A DNA stretch of 64,000 nucleotides. It comes from Flavisphingopyxis soli. Its GTDB lineage: Bacteria > Pseudomonadota > Alphaproteobacteria > Sphingomonadales > Sphingomonadaceae. The notes under the pieces were generated by a model. That model was not told the origin of the DNA, did not search any database, and worked only from the letters and a program-made list of their open reading frames with translations. The translations under genes were made by a program, and so were the position numbers. Within the stretch, counting starts at the first letter, position 1, and every line of letters begins with the position of its first letter. Below are positions 1 through 7,996 of this stretch, piece by piece. The stretch spans positions 62,001 through 126,000 of the forward strand of contig NZ_VOPY01000002.1 of the NCBI RefSeq assembly GCF_007995095.1. The letters are read 5' to 3'.

Positions 1-483
1 CAGGGCTTCGTGCCGATGCTGAGCGTCGGCGACACCGATCTGACGCAGAGCCTGGCGATTATCGACTGGCTCGACGCGACCTATCCCGATCCGCCCATGG
101 TGCCGTCGGACCCGCTGGCACGCGCCAAGGTCCTCGCCGCCGCGCTGGTGATCGCCGCCGATATCCATCCGGTCGACAATCTGCGCGTGCTCAAATATCT
201 CAAGAACACGCTCGGCCACGACCAGACGACGGTCGACGACTGGTATCGTCACTGGATCATCGAAGGCTTCGACGCGCTCGAACAGCTGGCCCCGCGCGAG
301 GGCCTGTTCGGGGGGGATACGCCCAACCTGGCCGATATCTGCCTGGTGCCGCAGATGTATAATGCGCGCCGGTTCGCGACGCCGCTCGACGCCTTTCCCC
401 GGCTGGTGCGGATCGATGCCGCGCTGCAGGCGATCGATGCGATCGCGGCGGCGCATCCCGATGCGGTCAAACCGGCCGATTGA
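1..483 (+). CDS. maiA: Maleylacetoacetate isomerase (zeta-class GST), 5' truncated by window edge
   Basis: The frame is open from base 1, so these are the last 160 residues of a glutathione S-transferase-fold enzyme; the N-terminal active-site part lies outside the window. The visible start (TQSLAIIDWLD) corresponds to the end of the thioredoxin-like domain, where the Gln-Ser pair contacts glutathione in this family. An all-helical C-terminal domain follows. Maleylacetoacetate isomerase converts maleylacetoacetate to fumarylacetoacetate in the cytosol during homogentisate breakdown. The neighbouring HPPD and fumarylacetoacetate hydrolase genes favour this over a generic GST. The partner homogentisate dioxygenase gene is not in the window and may lie upstream. 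Confidence 0.8.
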   Translation, partial: QGFVPMLSVGDTDLTQSLAIIDWLDATYPDPPMVPSDPLARAKVLAAALVIAADIHPVDNLRVLKYLKNTLGHDQTTVDDWYRHWIIEGFDALEQLAPREGLFGGDTPNLADICLVPQMYNARRFATPLDAFPRLVRIDAALQAIDAIAAAHPDAVKPAD

Positions 484-540
484 TCCCGCAGCCCGGGCGA
501 GCGACTGGACTTGCCTGGCCGCGCCCGCAATAGTGCTCCG

Positions 541-999
541 ATGCCATCGACCAAGCTCAACCTGCCGCGCTTCCTGCCGTACCAGCTGTCGATCGCGTCG
601 AACGCGGTCAGCCAGCTGATCGCGACCGAATATGCCGCGCGCTTCGGTCTGCGCGTCCAGGAATGGCGCGTCATCGCGGTGATCGGCGATCGCGAGGCAT
701 TGGCCCAGCGCGATCTCGTCACGCTGACGCGGATGGACAAGGTCAGCGTCAACCGCGCGGTCCGCCGCCTCGTCGAGCGCGAATTGCTCGACCGCGTGCC
801 CAATCCGGGCGACGGGCGTTCGCATCGCCTTGCGCTGACCAAGGCGGGCCGGGCGCTCTATGAAGACGTCGTGCCGCACGCGCTCGATATCGAACGCCAG
901 GTCCTCAAGCCGCTCAGCCGGACCGAGCGCGAACAGCTCTGGCACCTGCTCGAACGGCTCCGCGGCAGCGCCGACCGACTGATCGAAAAACACGACTAG
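541..999 (+). CDS. MarR-family transcriptional regulator
   Basis: This is a 152-residue winged-helix protein. The recognition helix lies around TRMDKVSVNRAVRRLVE, and the wing carries the typical D-x-R pattern in NPGDGRSHRLALTKAG. Helices at both ends would form the dimer interface. I chose the ATG at 541 over an in-frame TTG 30 bases earlier because the family begins close to the first helix. It sits 57 bp after the maiA stop, in the same direction, and just ahead of hppD, whose start region holds a perfect 14-bp palindrome. It is therefore probably the local repressor of tyrosine catabolism. The effector ligand (for example homogentisate or an aromatic acid) is not deducible from sequence. 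Confidence 0.85.
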   Translation: MPSTKLNLPRFLPYQLSIASNAVSQLIATEYAARFGLRVQEWRVIAVIGDREALAQRDLVTLTRMDKVSVNRAVRRLVERELLDRVPNPGDGRSHRLALTKAGRALYEDVVPHALDIERQVLKPLSRTEREQLWHLLERLRGSADRLIEKHD

Positions 1000-1014
1000 A
1001 CGCGCGCAGTTGCC

Positions 1015-1055
1015 TTGTTTTCCGGTCGCGTTTGCGATATAGTTTCATTTGAAAC
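1015..1055 (+). promoter_or_regulatory. hppD promoter with overlapping palindromic operator
   Basis: A TTGTTT hexamer (1015-1020) and a TATAGT hexamer (1038-1043) are separated by 17 bp, which resembles a sigma-70 promoter. The perfect inverted repeat GTTTCA-TT-TGAAAC (1042-1055) begins on the last bases of the -10 box and covers the expected transcription start. That is a repressor-like position. The MarR-family protein encoded immediately upstream is the obvious candidate ligand (inference). The ribosome binding site GGGAAGGG (1063-1070) precedes the ATG at 1077. Confidence 0.6.
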
Positions 1056-1076
1056 GAACACCGGGAAGGGTTGAAT

Positions 1077-2183
1077 ATGGACAGCGCAATTGCGGATAAA
1101 GGTAAATCGGATCAAGCGAGTAACGAGATGGGCTTGGACGGTTTCGAGTTTGTCGAGTTCACCCATCCCGACCCCGAGGTGATGGCCGACCTGTTTGAAA
1201 AGCTCGGCTTCACGCACGTCGCGACGCACCGCGCCAAACCGATCCGTCGCTATGCGCAGGGCGACATCAACTTCCTCCTCAACATGGAAACCGGCGGCCA
1301 GCCGGCGATGTTTCGCGAGACGCGCGGACCGTCGGCCTGTGCGATGGGCTTTCGCGTCGCCGATGCCGATGCCGCGCTCAAGCTCGCGGTCGAACGCGGT
1401 GCCACCCCGGCCAAGCGCGCATGCGGGCCGGGCGAACTCGACATTCCGGCGATCGAGGGTATCGGCGGCGCGCACGTCATGTTCGTCGACAAATACGGCG
1501 CCGAGGAAATCTACGACCATGATTTCGAACCGACCGGCAAGGGCAAGGACGACAATAGCGTCGGGCTGCACACGCTCGACCATCTGACGCACAACCTCAA
1601 GCGCGGCAACATGGATGTCTGGGCCGACTATTACGAGAACATCTTCAACTTCCGCGAGATCCGCTATTTCGACATTGCGGGCAAATCGACCGGCCTGTTT
1701 TCCAAGGCGATGACCGCGCCCGACGAGAAGATCCGCATTCCGTTGAACGAGAGCCAGGACGACCACAGCCAGATCGAGGAGTTCATCCGCGAGTACAAGG
1801 GCGAGGGGATCCAGCATATTGCGCTCAGCACCGACGACATTTTCGATACCGTCGACAAGCTGCGCGCCAACGGCGTCAAGTTCCAGGATTCGCCCGACAC
1901 CTATTACGAGATGCTCGATAGCCGCCTGCCGGGCCACGGCCACGACGTGAAGGAAATGCACAAGCGCAAGATCCTGATCGACGGCTCGCCCGAGACCGGC
2001 GAGGGGCTGTTGCTTCAGATCTTCACCGAGAACATGGTTGGGCCGATCTTCTTCGAGATCATCCAGCGCAAGGGCAACCAGGGGTTCGGCGAGGGCAACT
2101 TCAAGGCGCTGTTCGAAAGCATCGAACTTGACCAGATGCGCCGTGGCGTGATCCCGGCGACCAAGGATGGAGACGCAGAGTGA
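1077..2183 (+). CDS. hppD: 4-hydroxyphenylpyruvate dioxygenase
   Basis: A 368-residue Fe(II) enzyme that converts 4-hydroxyphenylpyruvate to homogentisate, the entry step of tyrosine degradation. It has two vicinal-oxygen-chelate repeats. The expected facial triad is visible as H169 (HTLDHLTHN), H247 (IQHIALST) and E327 (GPIFFEII). Length fits bacterial HPPDs. I chose the ATG at 1077 because GGGAAGGG ends 6 bases upstream; an in-frame TTG at 1071 overlaps that site. Its stop codon overlaps the GTG start of the next gene, so translation is probably coupled. Expression is probably controlled by the MarR-family protein encoded upstream, through the palindrome at 1042-1055. Confidence 0.95.
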   Translation: MDSAIADKGKSDQASNEMGLDGFEFVEFTHPDPEVMADLFEKLGFTHVATHRAKPIRRYAQGDINFLLNMETGGQPAMFRETRGPSACAMGFRVADADAALKLAVERGATPAKRACGPGELDIPAIEGIGGAHVMFVDKYGAEEIYDHDFEPTGKGKDDNSVGLHTLDHLTHNLKRGNMDVWADYYENIFNFREIRYFDIAGKSTGLFSKAMTAPDEKIRIPLNESQDDHSQIEEFIREYKGEGIQHIALSTDDIFDTVDKLRANGVKFQDSPDTYYEMLDSRLPGHGHDVKEMHKRKILIDGSPETGEGLLLQIFTENMVGPIFFEIIQRKGNQGFGEGNFKALFESIELDQMRRGVIPATKDGDAE

Positions 2184-2782
2184 GCGGCGAAACCAACCTG
2201 GCCGCGAAGGGCGGCGTCAGTACGTCCCCCGCGCCGCCGTTTGCGGTGCAACGCATCCACCACGTCGCCTATCGCTGCAAGGACGCCAAGGAGACGGTCG
2301 ACTGGTACGGGCGCGTGCTCGGCTTTGCCTACACCAACGCCTTTGCCGAGGACCATGTCCCGTCGACCGGCGCCTACGACCCCTATATGCATGTTTTCCT
2401 CGATTGCGGGGGGGGCAACGTCATCGCCTTTTTCGAGCTGCCCGAGCAGCCCGAAATGGGCAGCGATCCCAACACCCCCGCCTGGGTCCAGCATCTCGCA
2501 TTCGAGGTTTCGACCCTCGAAGAACTCGAAGCCGCCAAGGCGCATATCGAGGGGCTGGGGATCGACGTGCTCGGCCCGACCTATCACGGCATCTTCCGCT
2601 CGATCTATTTCTTCGATCCCAACGGCCACCGGCTCGAGCTCGCGTGCAATATCGGCACGCCCGAACAATATGCCGAACTCGAACGCGTCGCGCGGCCGAT
2701 GCTCGAGGAATGGAGCGAGACCAAGAAGGCGCCGCAGCATGCTCAGTGGCTGCACGTCGACCCGGGCTCGCTGGTCGAATAG
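2180..2782 (+). CDS. VOC-superfamily (glyoxalase/dioxygenase fold) protein of unknown substrate
   Basis: A 200-residue protein that starts with GTG inside the hppD stop codon region (4-bp overlap). It is a single VOC module: IHHVAYRCKD begins the first beta-alpha-beta unit with its metal-ligand His, WVQHLAFEV begins the second with another His, and YFFDPNGHRLEL carries the terminal Glu ligand. It could be a glyoxalase-type isomerase, a ring-cleaving dioxygenase or a non-catalytic binding protein. Its tight coupling between hppD and the fumarylacetoacetate hydrolase gene implies a role in tyrosine/homogentisate metabolism, but the family does not fix the reaction. Confidence 0.85.
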   Translation: MSGETNLAAKGGVSTSPAPPFAVQRIHHVAYRCKDAKETVDWYGRVLGFAYTNAFAEDHVPSTGAYDPYMHVFLDCGGGNVIAFFELPEQPEMGSDPNTPAWVQHLAFEVSTLEELEAAKAHIEGLGIDVLGPTYHGIFRSIYFFDPNGHRLELACNIGTPEQYAELERVARPMLEEWSETKKAPQHAQWLHVDPGSLVE

Positions 2783-2810
2783 GTCGATCGCGCCACATTT
2801 ATTTCAATCG

Positions 2811-2836
2811 GTCATTGCGAGCGCGGCGAAGCAATC
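2811..2836. repeat. Dispersed intergenic repeat (GTCATTGCGAGC... type)
   Basis: The 26-base stretch between the VOC gene and fahA starts GTCATTGCGAGC and ends GAAGCAATC. One frame reads VIASAAKQS, the well-known translation signature of a short dispersed repeat found between genes in many alphaproteobacteria. GATTGC-like and GCAATC-like ends make it weakly palindromic. Only one copy is evident in the window, so repetition here is inferred from familiarity with the element. Confidence 0.55.
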
Positions 2837-2907
2837 TATCGTGAGGCCATGATAGGCGGCCGCGCCGCTGCGCTCTTGGCAATCACGACAGGAAGATGGG
2901 AAACCTT

Positions 2908-3909
2908 ATGAAACTCGGATCGCTCAAACACGGCCGCGACGGCAAGCTCGTCGTCGTCAGTCCCGACCTCGCCTGGTATGCCGATGCATCGCACATCGTC
3001 CCGACGTTGCAGGGCGCGCTCGACGACTGGTCGACCCATGCCCCGCTGCTGCAGAACCTCGCGACCGATCTGGAACACAATGTCATTCCCCGCGAACGCT
3101 TTCACGAGCGCGATGCCGCATCGCCGTTGCCGCGCGCCTATCAATGGGCCGATGGCAGCGCCTATGTGAACCACGTCGCGCTGGTCCGCCAGGCACGCGG
3201 CGCCGAGATGCCTGACAGCTTCTGGCACGATCCGCTGATGTACCAGGGCGGCAGCGACGCCTTTATCGGCCCGCGCGACGACATCCCGCTCGCCGATGAA
3301 GCCTGGGGCTGCGATCTCGAGGCCGAGGTGGTCGTCGTAACCGGTGACGTGCCGCAGGGCGTATCGGCGACCGATGCGCTCGACCATATCCTGCTCGTCG
3401 GGCTGACCAACGACGTGTCGCTCCGCAACCTGATCCCCGGCGAGCTCGGCAAGGGCTTCGGTTTCTTCCAGTCGAAGCCGCCATCGAGCTTTTCGCCGGT
3501 TTTCGTCACTCCCGACGAACTGGGCGGTGCCTGGCAGGACGGCAAGCTGAAGGGCGAAGTGCTCGTCGAACTGAACGGCGAGCCATTCGGCAAGGCCGAC
3601 GCCGGCGACGACATGACCTTCGATTTCGGCACGCTGATCGCGCATGCGGCCAAGACGCGGCCGCTCGGCGCGGGCACGATCATCGGATCGGGCACGGTAT
3701 CGAACCGCGACAAGGATGGCGGCCCGGGCCAGCCGATCGCCAAGGGCGGCCTCGGTTATAGCTGCATCGCCGAAGTGCGGATGGTCGAGACGATCGAGGA
3801 CGGCAAGCCGAGCACCGAGTTCCTGAAGAAGGGCGACAGCGTCAAGATCGTCATGATGGACGAGCATCACCACCCGATCTTCGGCACGATCGAACAGAGC
3901 GTGGCCTGA
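2908..3909 (+). CDS. fahA: Fumarylacetoacetate hydrolase family protein
   Basis: A 333-residue member of the FAH family, which hydrolyses fumarylacetoacetate to fumarate and acetoacetate, the last step of the pathway. The conserved catalytic-domain stretch is recognisable (TNDVSLRNLIPGELGKGFGF, then QSKPPSSFSPVFVT), as are the acidic metal ligands near DLEAEVVVVTGDV. I chose the ATG at 2908 (MKLGSLKHGRDG, the usual family start). An earlier in-frame ATG at 2896 directly abuts the AGGAAG sequence and so has no spacing. It is separated from the VOC gene by about 125 bp containing a dispersed repeat. A strong terminator follows. Confidence 0.9.
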   Translation: MKLGSLKHGRDGKLVVVSPDLAWYADASHIVPTLQGALDDWSTHAPLLQNLATDLEHNVIPRERFHERDAASPLPRAYQWADGSAYVNHVALVRQARGAEMPDSFWHDPLMYQGGSDAFIGPRDDIPLADEAWGCDLEAEVVVVTGDVPQGVSATDALDHILLVGLTNDVSLRNLIPGELGKGFGFFQSKPPSSFSPVFVTPDELGGAWQDGKLKGEVLVELNGEPFGKADAGDDMTFDFGTLIAHAAKTRPLGAGTIIGSGTVSNRDKDGGPGQPIAKGGLGYSCIAEVRMVETIEDGKPSTEFLKKGDSVKIVMMDEHHHPIFGTIEQSVA

Positions 3910-3940
3910 CTCGGTCTGGCCGGTTTACATCGTCGATACG

Positions 3941-3970
3941 AAAAGGGCGCCTCGCGAGGCGCCCTTTTTC
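3941..3970. terminator. Bidirectional rho-independent terminator
   Basis: AAAAGGGCGCCTCGCGAGGC followed by GCCCTTTTTC folds into a near-perfect GC-rich stem flanked by an A-run and a T-run. It can therefore end transcription from both sides: the tyrosine operon (+) and the converging tad operon (-), whose last stop is 23 bp away. Confidence 0.9.
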
Positions 3971-3992
3971 TGTCTGGAGGTGGCCGGTTCGC

Positions 3993-4991
3993 TTACTTGA
4001 CCAGCGCGTCCTTGATCGAACAGGCCGCGGGCCCGAGGATGACGATGAACAGGACGGGCAGGATGAATAGGATTAGCGGCACCGTCATGATGGCCGGAAG
4101 GCGCGCGGCCTTTTCCTCGGCGCGCATCATGCGTTCGTTGCGGAATTCCGCCGACAGGACGCGCAGCGCGCTGGCCAGCGGCGTGCCGTATTTCTCGGTC
4201 TGGATCATCGTGGTGGTGACGCCTTTGATCGCTTCGAGATTGACGCGATAGGTCAGGTTCTCGAACGCCTGCCGACGCTCGGTAAGGAAGCCCAGTTCGA
4301 TCGCGGTCAAGGCAAATTCCTCGCCCAGTTCGGGATAGGCCTTGCCCAGCTCGCGCGCGACGCGATGGAAACCGGCATCAACGGTGAGGCCGGCCTCGGC
4401 GCAGATGACGAGCAGGTCGAGCGCATCGGGCAACCCCTTGCGGATTGCGTCGGTGCGCTTGTTCTTGCGGTTGTTGACCCATAGATCGGGGCCCTTGTAG
4501 CCGAGAATGAGCGCCGCCATCACGGCGCCCGACTGTTTGATCGGCGACCAGTCGGGAAAATAGTCGATCCCGTAGATCATAAAGGCTGCGAAAGCACCAA
4601 GCGTGATCGGCGCGACGAGCCGGCCGAAGATGACCGCGATCGCGGCGTCCTTCGATCGAATGCCGGCCTGGGCCAGGTTCTGTTGCGCGGCCTTGATCTG
4701 GTCGTCCTGCAGCACCTTGAGCGAGCCGAGGAATTTGCGCATCAGATCGGTCGTCTCGTTCTTGCGGACGAGCTTGGCACGTTTCTTCGCGGTCGAGGCG
4801 GTAATACCCGCCTTGAGCTGTTCACGGCGCTCGGCGAGCGCTTTGACGCGCTTGGCCATCGGGTCGCGCACCGTGGCGGCAACATAGATGGCTAGCAGCA
4901 CGGCGACCGCCCCGAGTGCCGCCAATATGCTGGCGACCAGGATCACGTCGACGCCCATGAGCGTGGGACCGGTTGCTACTGTGCTGTCCAT
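3993..4991 (-). CDS. tadC: Tad pilus assembly inner-membrane protein TadC
   Basis: A 332-residue membrane protein of the type II secretion F (GspF) domain family. An N-terminal segment (VDVILVASILAALGAVAVLL) is followed by a basic stretch, a central hydrophobic pair and a C-terminal anchor (LPAIMTVPLILFILPVLFIV). TadC pairs with TadB to form the inner-membrane platform of the Flp/Tad pilus machine. It is the last gene of the operon, 21 bp after tadB, and ends against the bidirectional terminator. Confidence 0.9.
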   Translation of the reverse strand: MDSTVATGPTLMGVDVILVASILAALGAVAVLLAIYVAATVRDPMAKRVKALAERREQLKAGITASTAKKRAKLVRKNETTDLMRKFLGSLKVLQDDQIKAAQQNLAQAGIRSKDAAIAVIFGRLVAPITLGAFAAFMIYGIDYFPDWSPIKQSGAVMAALILGYKGPDLWVNNRKNKRTDAIRKGLPDALDLLVICAEAGLTVDAGFHRVARELGKAYPELGEEFALTAIELGFLTERRQAFENLTYRVNLEAIKGVTTTMIQTEKYGTPLASALRVLSAEFRNERMMRAEEKAARLPAIMTVPLILFILPVLFIVILGPAACSIKDALVK

Positions 4992-5012
4992 TTCAGTCGT
5001 TCGAAACCCCCG

Positions 5013-5987
5013 TTAGATCTTGAAGCTGATCATCTTTTTCATGATGAATATGCCTATGCCCATCCACACCAGACCGCCGAGCCCGGTGATGATCAGGCGT
5101 TCCTCGTGGAAAAAGCCCGCGAGATAAGCGGGGTTGGTCATGTAGACGATGCCGAAGACGAAGAACGGCAGCGCGCCGACGATATAGGCAGATGCCTTGG
5201 CTTCGGACGACATCGCCTTGATCTTGAGCTTCATCTGCGCACGCTTGCGTAGCACTTCGCTGAGGTTGCCGAGCGTTTCGGCAAGATTGCCACCCGTCTC
5301 GCGCTGGATCGCCAGCGTGATGACGAAGAACTGGAATTCGGGTGTGCCGATCTTGTCGGCGGTTTCCTGAAGCGCGGCGTCCATCGTCTTGCCGATGCGG
5401 ATCCGTTCGTTGACCGATTTGAACTCTTCGCCTACCGGACCGTCGACTTCCTTGGCTACGATGCCGAGCGTCTCTGAAATCGGCAGGCCCGATTTGAGGC
5501 CGCGGACCATCAGGTCGATCGCGTCGGGGAAGGTTTCGGTGAACTTGCGCGTCCGCTTGGCGATGAGGAAATTGACCGCCATGTGCGGCAGGCCGATGCC
5601 GATCAGCGAGCCGACGGCAAGGCTGAAGAACAGCGGCATGCCCTGCACCGCAAGGAGCAGCGTCAGCATCGTCACGATGCCGACATTGGTCCACATGAAC
5701 TTGCCGATCTGCCAGTTCTTGCCGGTTCGCTTGAGCCGGTTTTCCAGCAGCTTGCGGTTGGGCATGTAGTTGGCGATGCGGGAATTCTTCTGGTTGGTCC
5801 GCTTGTTGATCGTCTTGCGCATCTGGACCGCAAGCATCTCTTCCGAGCCGCCGACATGACGTTCGCGGATCGCCAGCAGGCGGCGCGACTGCGCCTTGCC
5901 CGCCGAAGGACCGCCAAAGGCGAAGACGACCATCACCATCGGCGCAAACAGCGCCAGGGTCAGGAGGAGGAGGATCGACAGGCTCAT
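5013..5987 (-). CDS. tadB: Tad pilus assembly inner-membrane protein TadB
   Basis: A 324-residue GspF-domain membrane protein. It has an N-terminal membrane segment (LSILLLLTLALFAPMVMVVF), two hydrophobic segments around residues 100-145, the conserved core FPDAIDLMVRGLKSGLPISE, and a C-terminal pair of segments. It forms the platform with TadC. In most Tad loci tadB directly follows the ATPase gene cpaF/tadA. Here it directly follows cpaE with only a 64-bp gap, so the ATPase is absent from its usual place. Confidence 0.9.
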   Translation of the reverse strand: MSLSILLLLTLALFAPMVMVVFAFGGPSAGKAQSRRLLAIRERHVGGSEEMLAVQMRKTINKRTNQKNSRIANYMPNRKLLENRLKRTGKNWQIGKFMWTNVGIVTMLTLLLAVQGMPLFFSLAVGSLIGIGLPHMAVNFLIAKRTRKFTETFPDAIDLMVRGLKSGLPISETLGIVAKEVDGPVGEEFKSVNERIRIGKTMDAALQETADKIGTPEFQFFVITLAIQRETGGNLAETLGNLSEVLRKRAQMKLKIKAMSSEAKASAYIVGALPFFVFGIVYMTNPAYLAGFFHEERLIITGLGGLVWMGIGIFIMKKMISFKI

Positions 5988-6051
5988 AATGGCTTTCCGC
6001 TAGGCGAGGGAAGGCGGCGGCAAGCCGATCGGGCCGGTCCGCCGCACACCA

Positions 6052-7323
6052 TCATTTTGCGTCCGATTTGGTGAACATCGCGGTGAGGTTCATCTTGCCG
6101 AGGAGCGAGCCCTTGGCCTTGCCCTTCTTGCCGACCTCTTCGACCTCCTCTTCGGAGACGTCGAGGATGTGCTGGACGAGCTTGGCATAAGGCTGGCCAG
6201 CCTTGGTACCGCGCACGATGTCGCCATAGGCACGGCCGAGCTTGGCCGCCTGCGCCGCCATCTTCGGATCGTCGGCGATCATGAAGTCAATCGGGCCTTC
6301 GATCGTTTCCTCGAAATCCTTGCGACTGATTTCGCCTGCGCCGCTCTTCACCTTGTTGGCGACGACGACGAGGCGCGTGTTGGGCGCGTTCTGCTTGAGG
6401 AACGACTTGAGCCGGATCATGTCGCGTGCAGCGGCCAGCGTCAGTTCGGTGACGATGACCGTCACCGCGACATCATTGAGCAGATGCGGATGTGCAACGA
6501 GCATGTGGCGCGGCAGGTCGAGCACGGTAACGTCGAAGGCGTTGCGCAGCTCTTCCTGGAGCATGTGGAAGGCGGAACCGTCGGTCAGGATCGGCTGATG
6601 GATCGGCGCTTCGGCCGACAGCAGCGCGAGATTCTCGCTCGCCCGGACCATTGCCCGTTCGATGAACAGCCCGTCGATCCGGCTGGGATTGTCGATCGCG
6701 TCGGTCAGACCGCGGCCCGGTTCGAGGTCGAGCGCGAGCGCGCCCGTTCCGAAATGGACATCGAGGTCGAGCAATGCGGTCGGCCGGTGCATAGTGTCGC
6801 TGATCAGCCAGGCGATCGAGGTCGCCACGGTCGAGGCACCGACGCCGCCGCGTGCGCCGATCACGGCGCTGAGCAGGTGGAGGCGTTCCTCGCTCGCATC
6901 GGCGGCCTGGCGCGGCGTGTTGAAGAACGCCTGCGCATTGACCAGCGTTTCGCGCAGCTGGTCGGGGACGAACGGCTTGAGCAGGTAATCGTGGATCCCG
7001 CTGGCGAGCAGGTCGCGATAGAGACGCACGTCGTTGACCTGGCCCATCGCGATGACGACGGTGCCGGGCTCGCACACTTCGGCGAGCGCGTTGATGTCGT
7101 TGAGCGGGTCGCCCGATTCGCTGAGATCGACGAACAGGATGTTCGGGCTCGCCGATACCGACAGTTGCTGGATCGCGTTGCGCAACCCGCCCTTGCAGCA
7201 TTTTTCGGGCGGCCAGCCGAGCTCGCTGGCGATCGGCGTCAGCATCTCGAGCGTGTCGTCGTCGCAAACATAGGCGTTGAACGCGTCGCGGGTACCCGCA
7301 TGCGGTTTAAACGGTGCGTTCAT
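6052..7323 (-). CDS. cpaE: Pilus assembly ATPase CpaE/TadZ (localisation factor)
   Basis: A 423-residue protein with an atypical receiver-like N-terminal domain (about 15-130; LLASGIHDYLLKPF resembles the end of a response-regulator domain) and a MinD/ParA-type ATPase domain (about 150-400). The P-loop is GARGGVGAST: the signature lysine of MinD proteins is an arginine and the GK[ST] end reads GAS, as in many TadZ proteins. It directs the pilus machine to its polar site. The start overlaps the cpaD stop by 1 bp. The C-terminus is acidic then basic (EEEVEEVGKKGKAKG). Confidence 0.9.
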   Translation of the reverse strand: MNAPFKPHAGTRDAFNAYVCDDDTLEMLTPIASELGWPPEKCCKGGLRNAIQQLSVSASPNILFVDLSESGDPLNDINALAEVCEPGTVVIAMGQVNDVRLYRDLLASGIHDYLLKPFVPDQLRETLVNAQAFFNTPRQAADASEERLHLLSAVIGARGGVGASTVATSIAWLISDTMHRPTALLDLDVHFGTGALALDLEPGRGLTDAIDNPSRIDGLFIERAMVRASENLALLSAEAPIHQPILTDGSAFHMLQEELRNAFDVTVLDLPRHMLVAHPHLLNDVAVTVIVTELTLAAARDMIRLKSFLKQNAPNTRLVVVANKVKSGAGEISRKDFEETIEGPIDFMIADDPKMAAQAAKLGRAYGDIVRGTKAGQPYAKLVQHILDVSEEEVEEVGKKGKAKGSLLGKMNLTAMFTKSDAK

Positions 7324-7976
7324 TACTTGCCCCCTCCATCGCTAGTAGACGTCTCTGTGAGTCCCTTGGACCCGGTAGGCACGGCGTCACGATAGACACC
7401 AATAGCCTTGGTCGCGGTCTTGGGATCGGTCAGTGCGCCCGCCTGGCCTTTGATCAGGTCCTGCGGATCGGCGACCATCGCGGCGAGATTGCTGTTGATT
7501 GCGCAACCGTAATTGGACGAGGTGCTGTTGGTGGGGTTGCTCGCATAGGTCGTTGCCGTATCGGGGCAATTGGGCACCCAAGCGGTCGAGCGCAGGACGA
7601 CGACGCGAATGCTGCCGGGAGCGACGACGCCAGGCGTTACTGGCGCACCGGCTGCCATCAGTAATCCGCGAACACCGAGCATCCGGCCGATCGTGGCGCG
7701 GGCCGAGGCGGCATCGTAGCTGGTTCCATCGTCAATCGCGACGCGGTCGCCATAACCGACGTCGAGGGCCTCGAGCCAGCCGGCGAGACGGCCCTGTTCG
7801 GACGGGGGCAGTTCGCCGCCTGCCAGCTGCAGGTCGAGCGAATAGGCCTGTTGGCCGACGACCGGCTGGTGGACCGATTCGAGCCCACGGTTGGAAACCG
7901 CTGTGCCGGTGTTACAGGCGCCGAGCGCCAGGGCGACCGCGGCGGGAACAAGCAGTTTGGCTTTAATCATCGTCAT
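7323..7976 (-). CDS. cpaD: Pilus assembly lipoprotein CpaD
   Basis: A 217-residue lipoprotein. A signal peptide ends in the lipobox LALGAC, with the lipidated cysteine at residue 21. Glycine and serine/threonine content is high in the second half, with a conserved-looking Cys pair (VPNCPDTATT, NYGCAIN). CpaD proteins accompany the secretin CpaC in alphaproteobacterial Tad systems and probably act as its outer-membrane partner or pilotin. It lies 20 bp after cpaC and overlaps the cpaE start. Confidence 0.85.
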   Translation of the reverse strand: MTMIKAKLLVPAAVALALGACNTGTAVSNRGLESVHQPVVGQQAYSLDLQLAGGELPPSEQGRLAGWLEALDVGYGDRVAIDDGTSYDAASARATIGRMLGVRGLLMAAGAPVTPGVVAPGSIRVVVLRSTAWVPNCPDTATTYASNPTNSTSSNYGCAINSNLAAMVADPQDLIKGQAGALTDPKTATKAIGVYRDAVPTGSKGLTETSTSDGGGK

Positions 7977-7996
7977 TCTCCTCGATCGCCGAGCGA

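Noticed and set aside
5988-6051. Remnant of a cpaF gene between cpaE and tadB
   Set aside because: Translation of the 64 bp on the - strand gives nothing like an ATPase end; there is no support for a pseudogene remnant.
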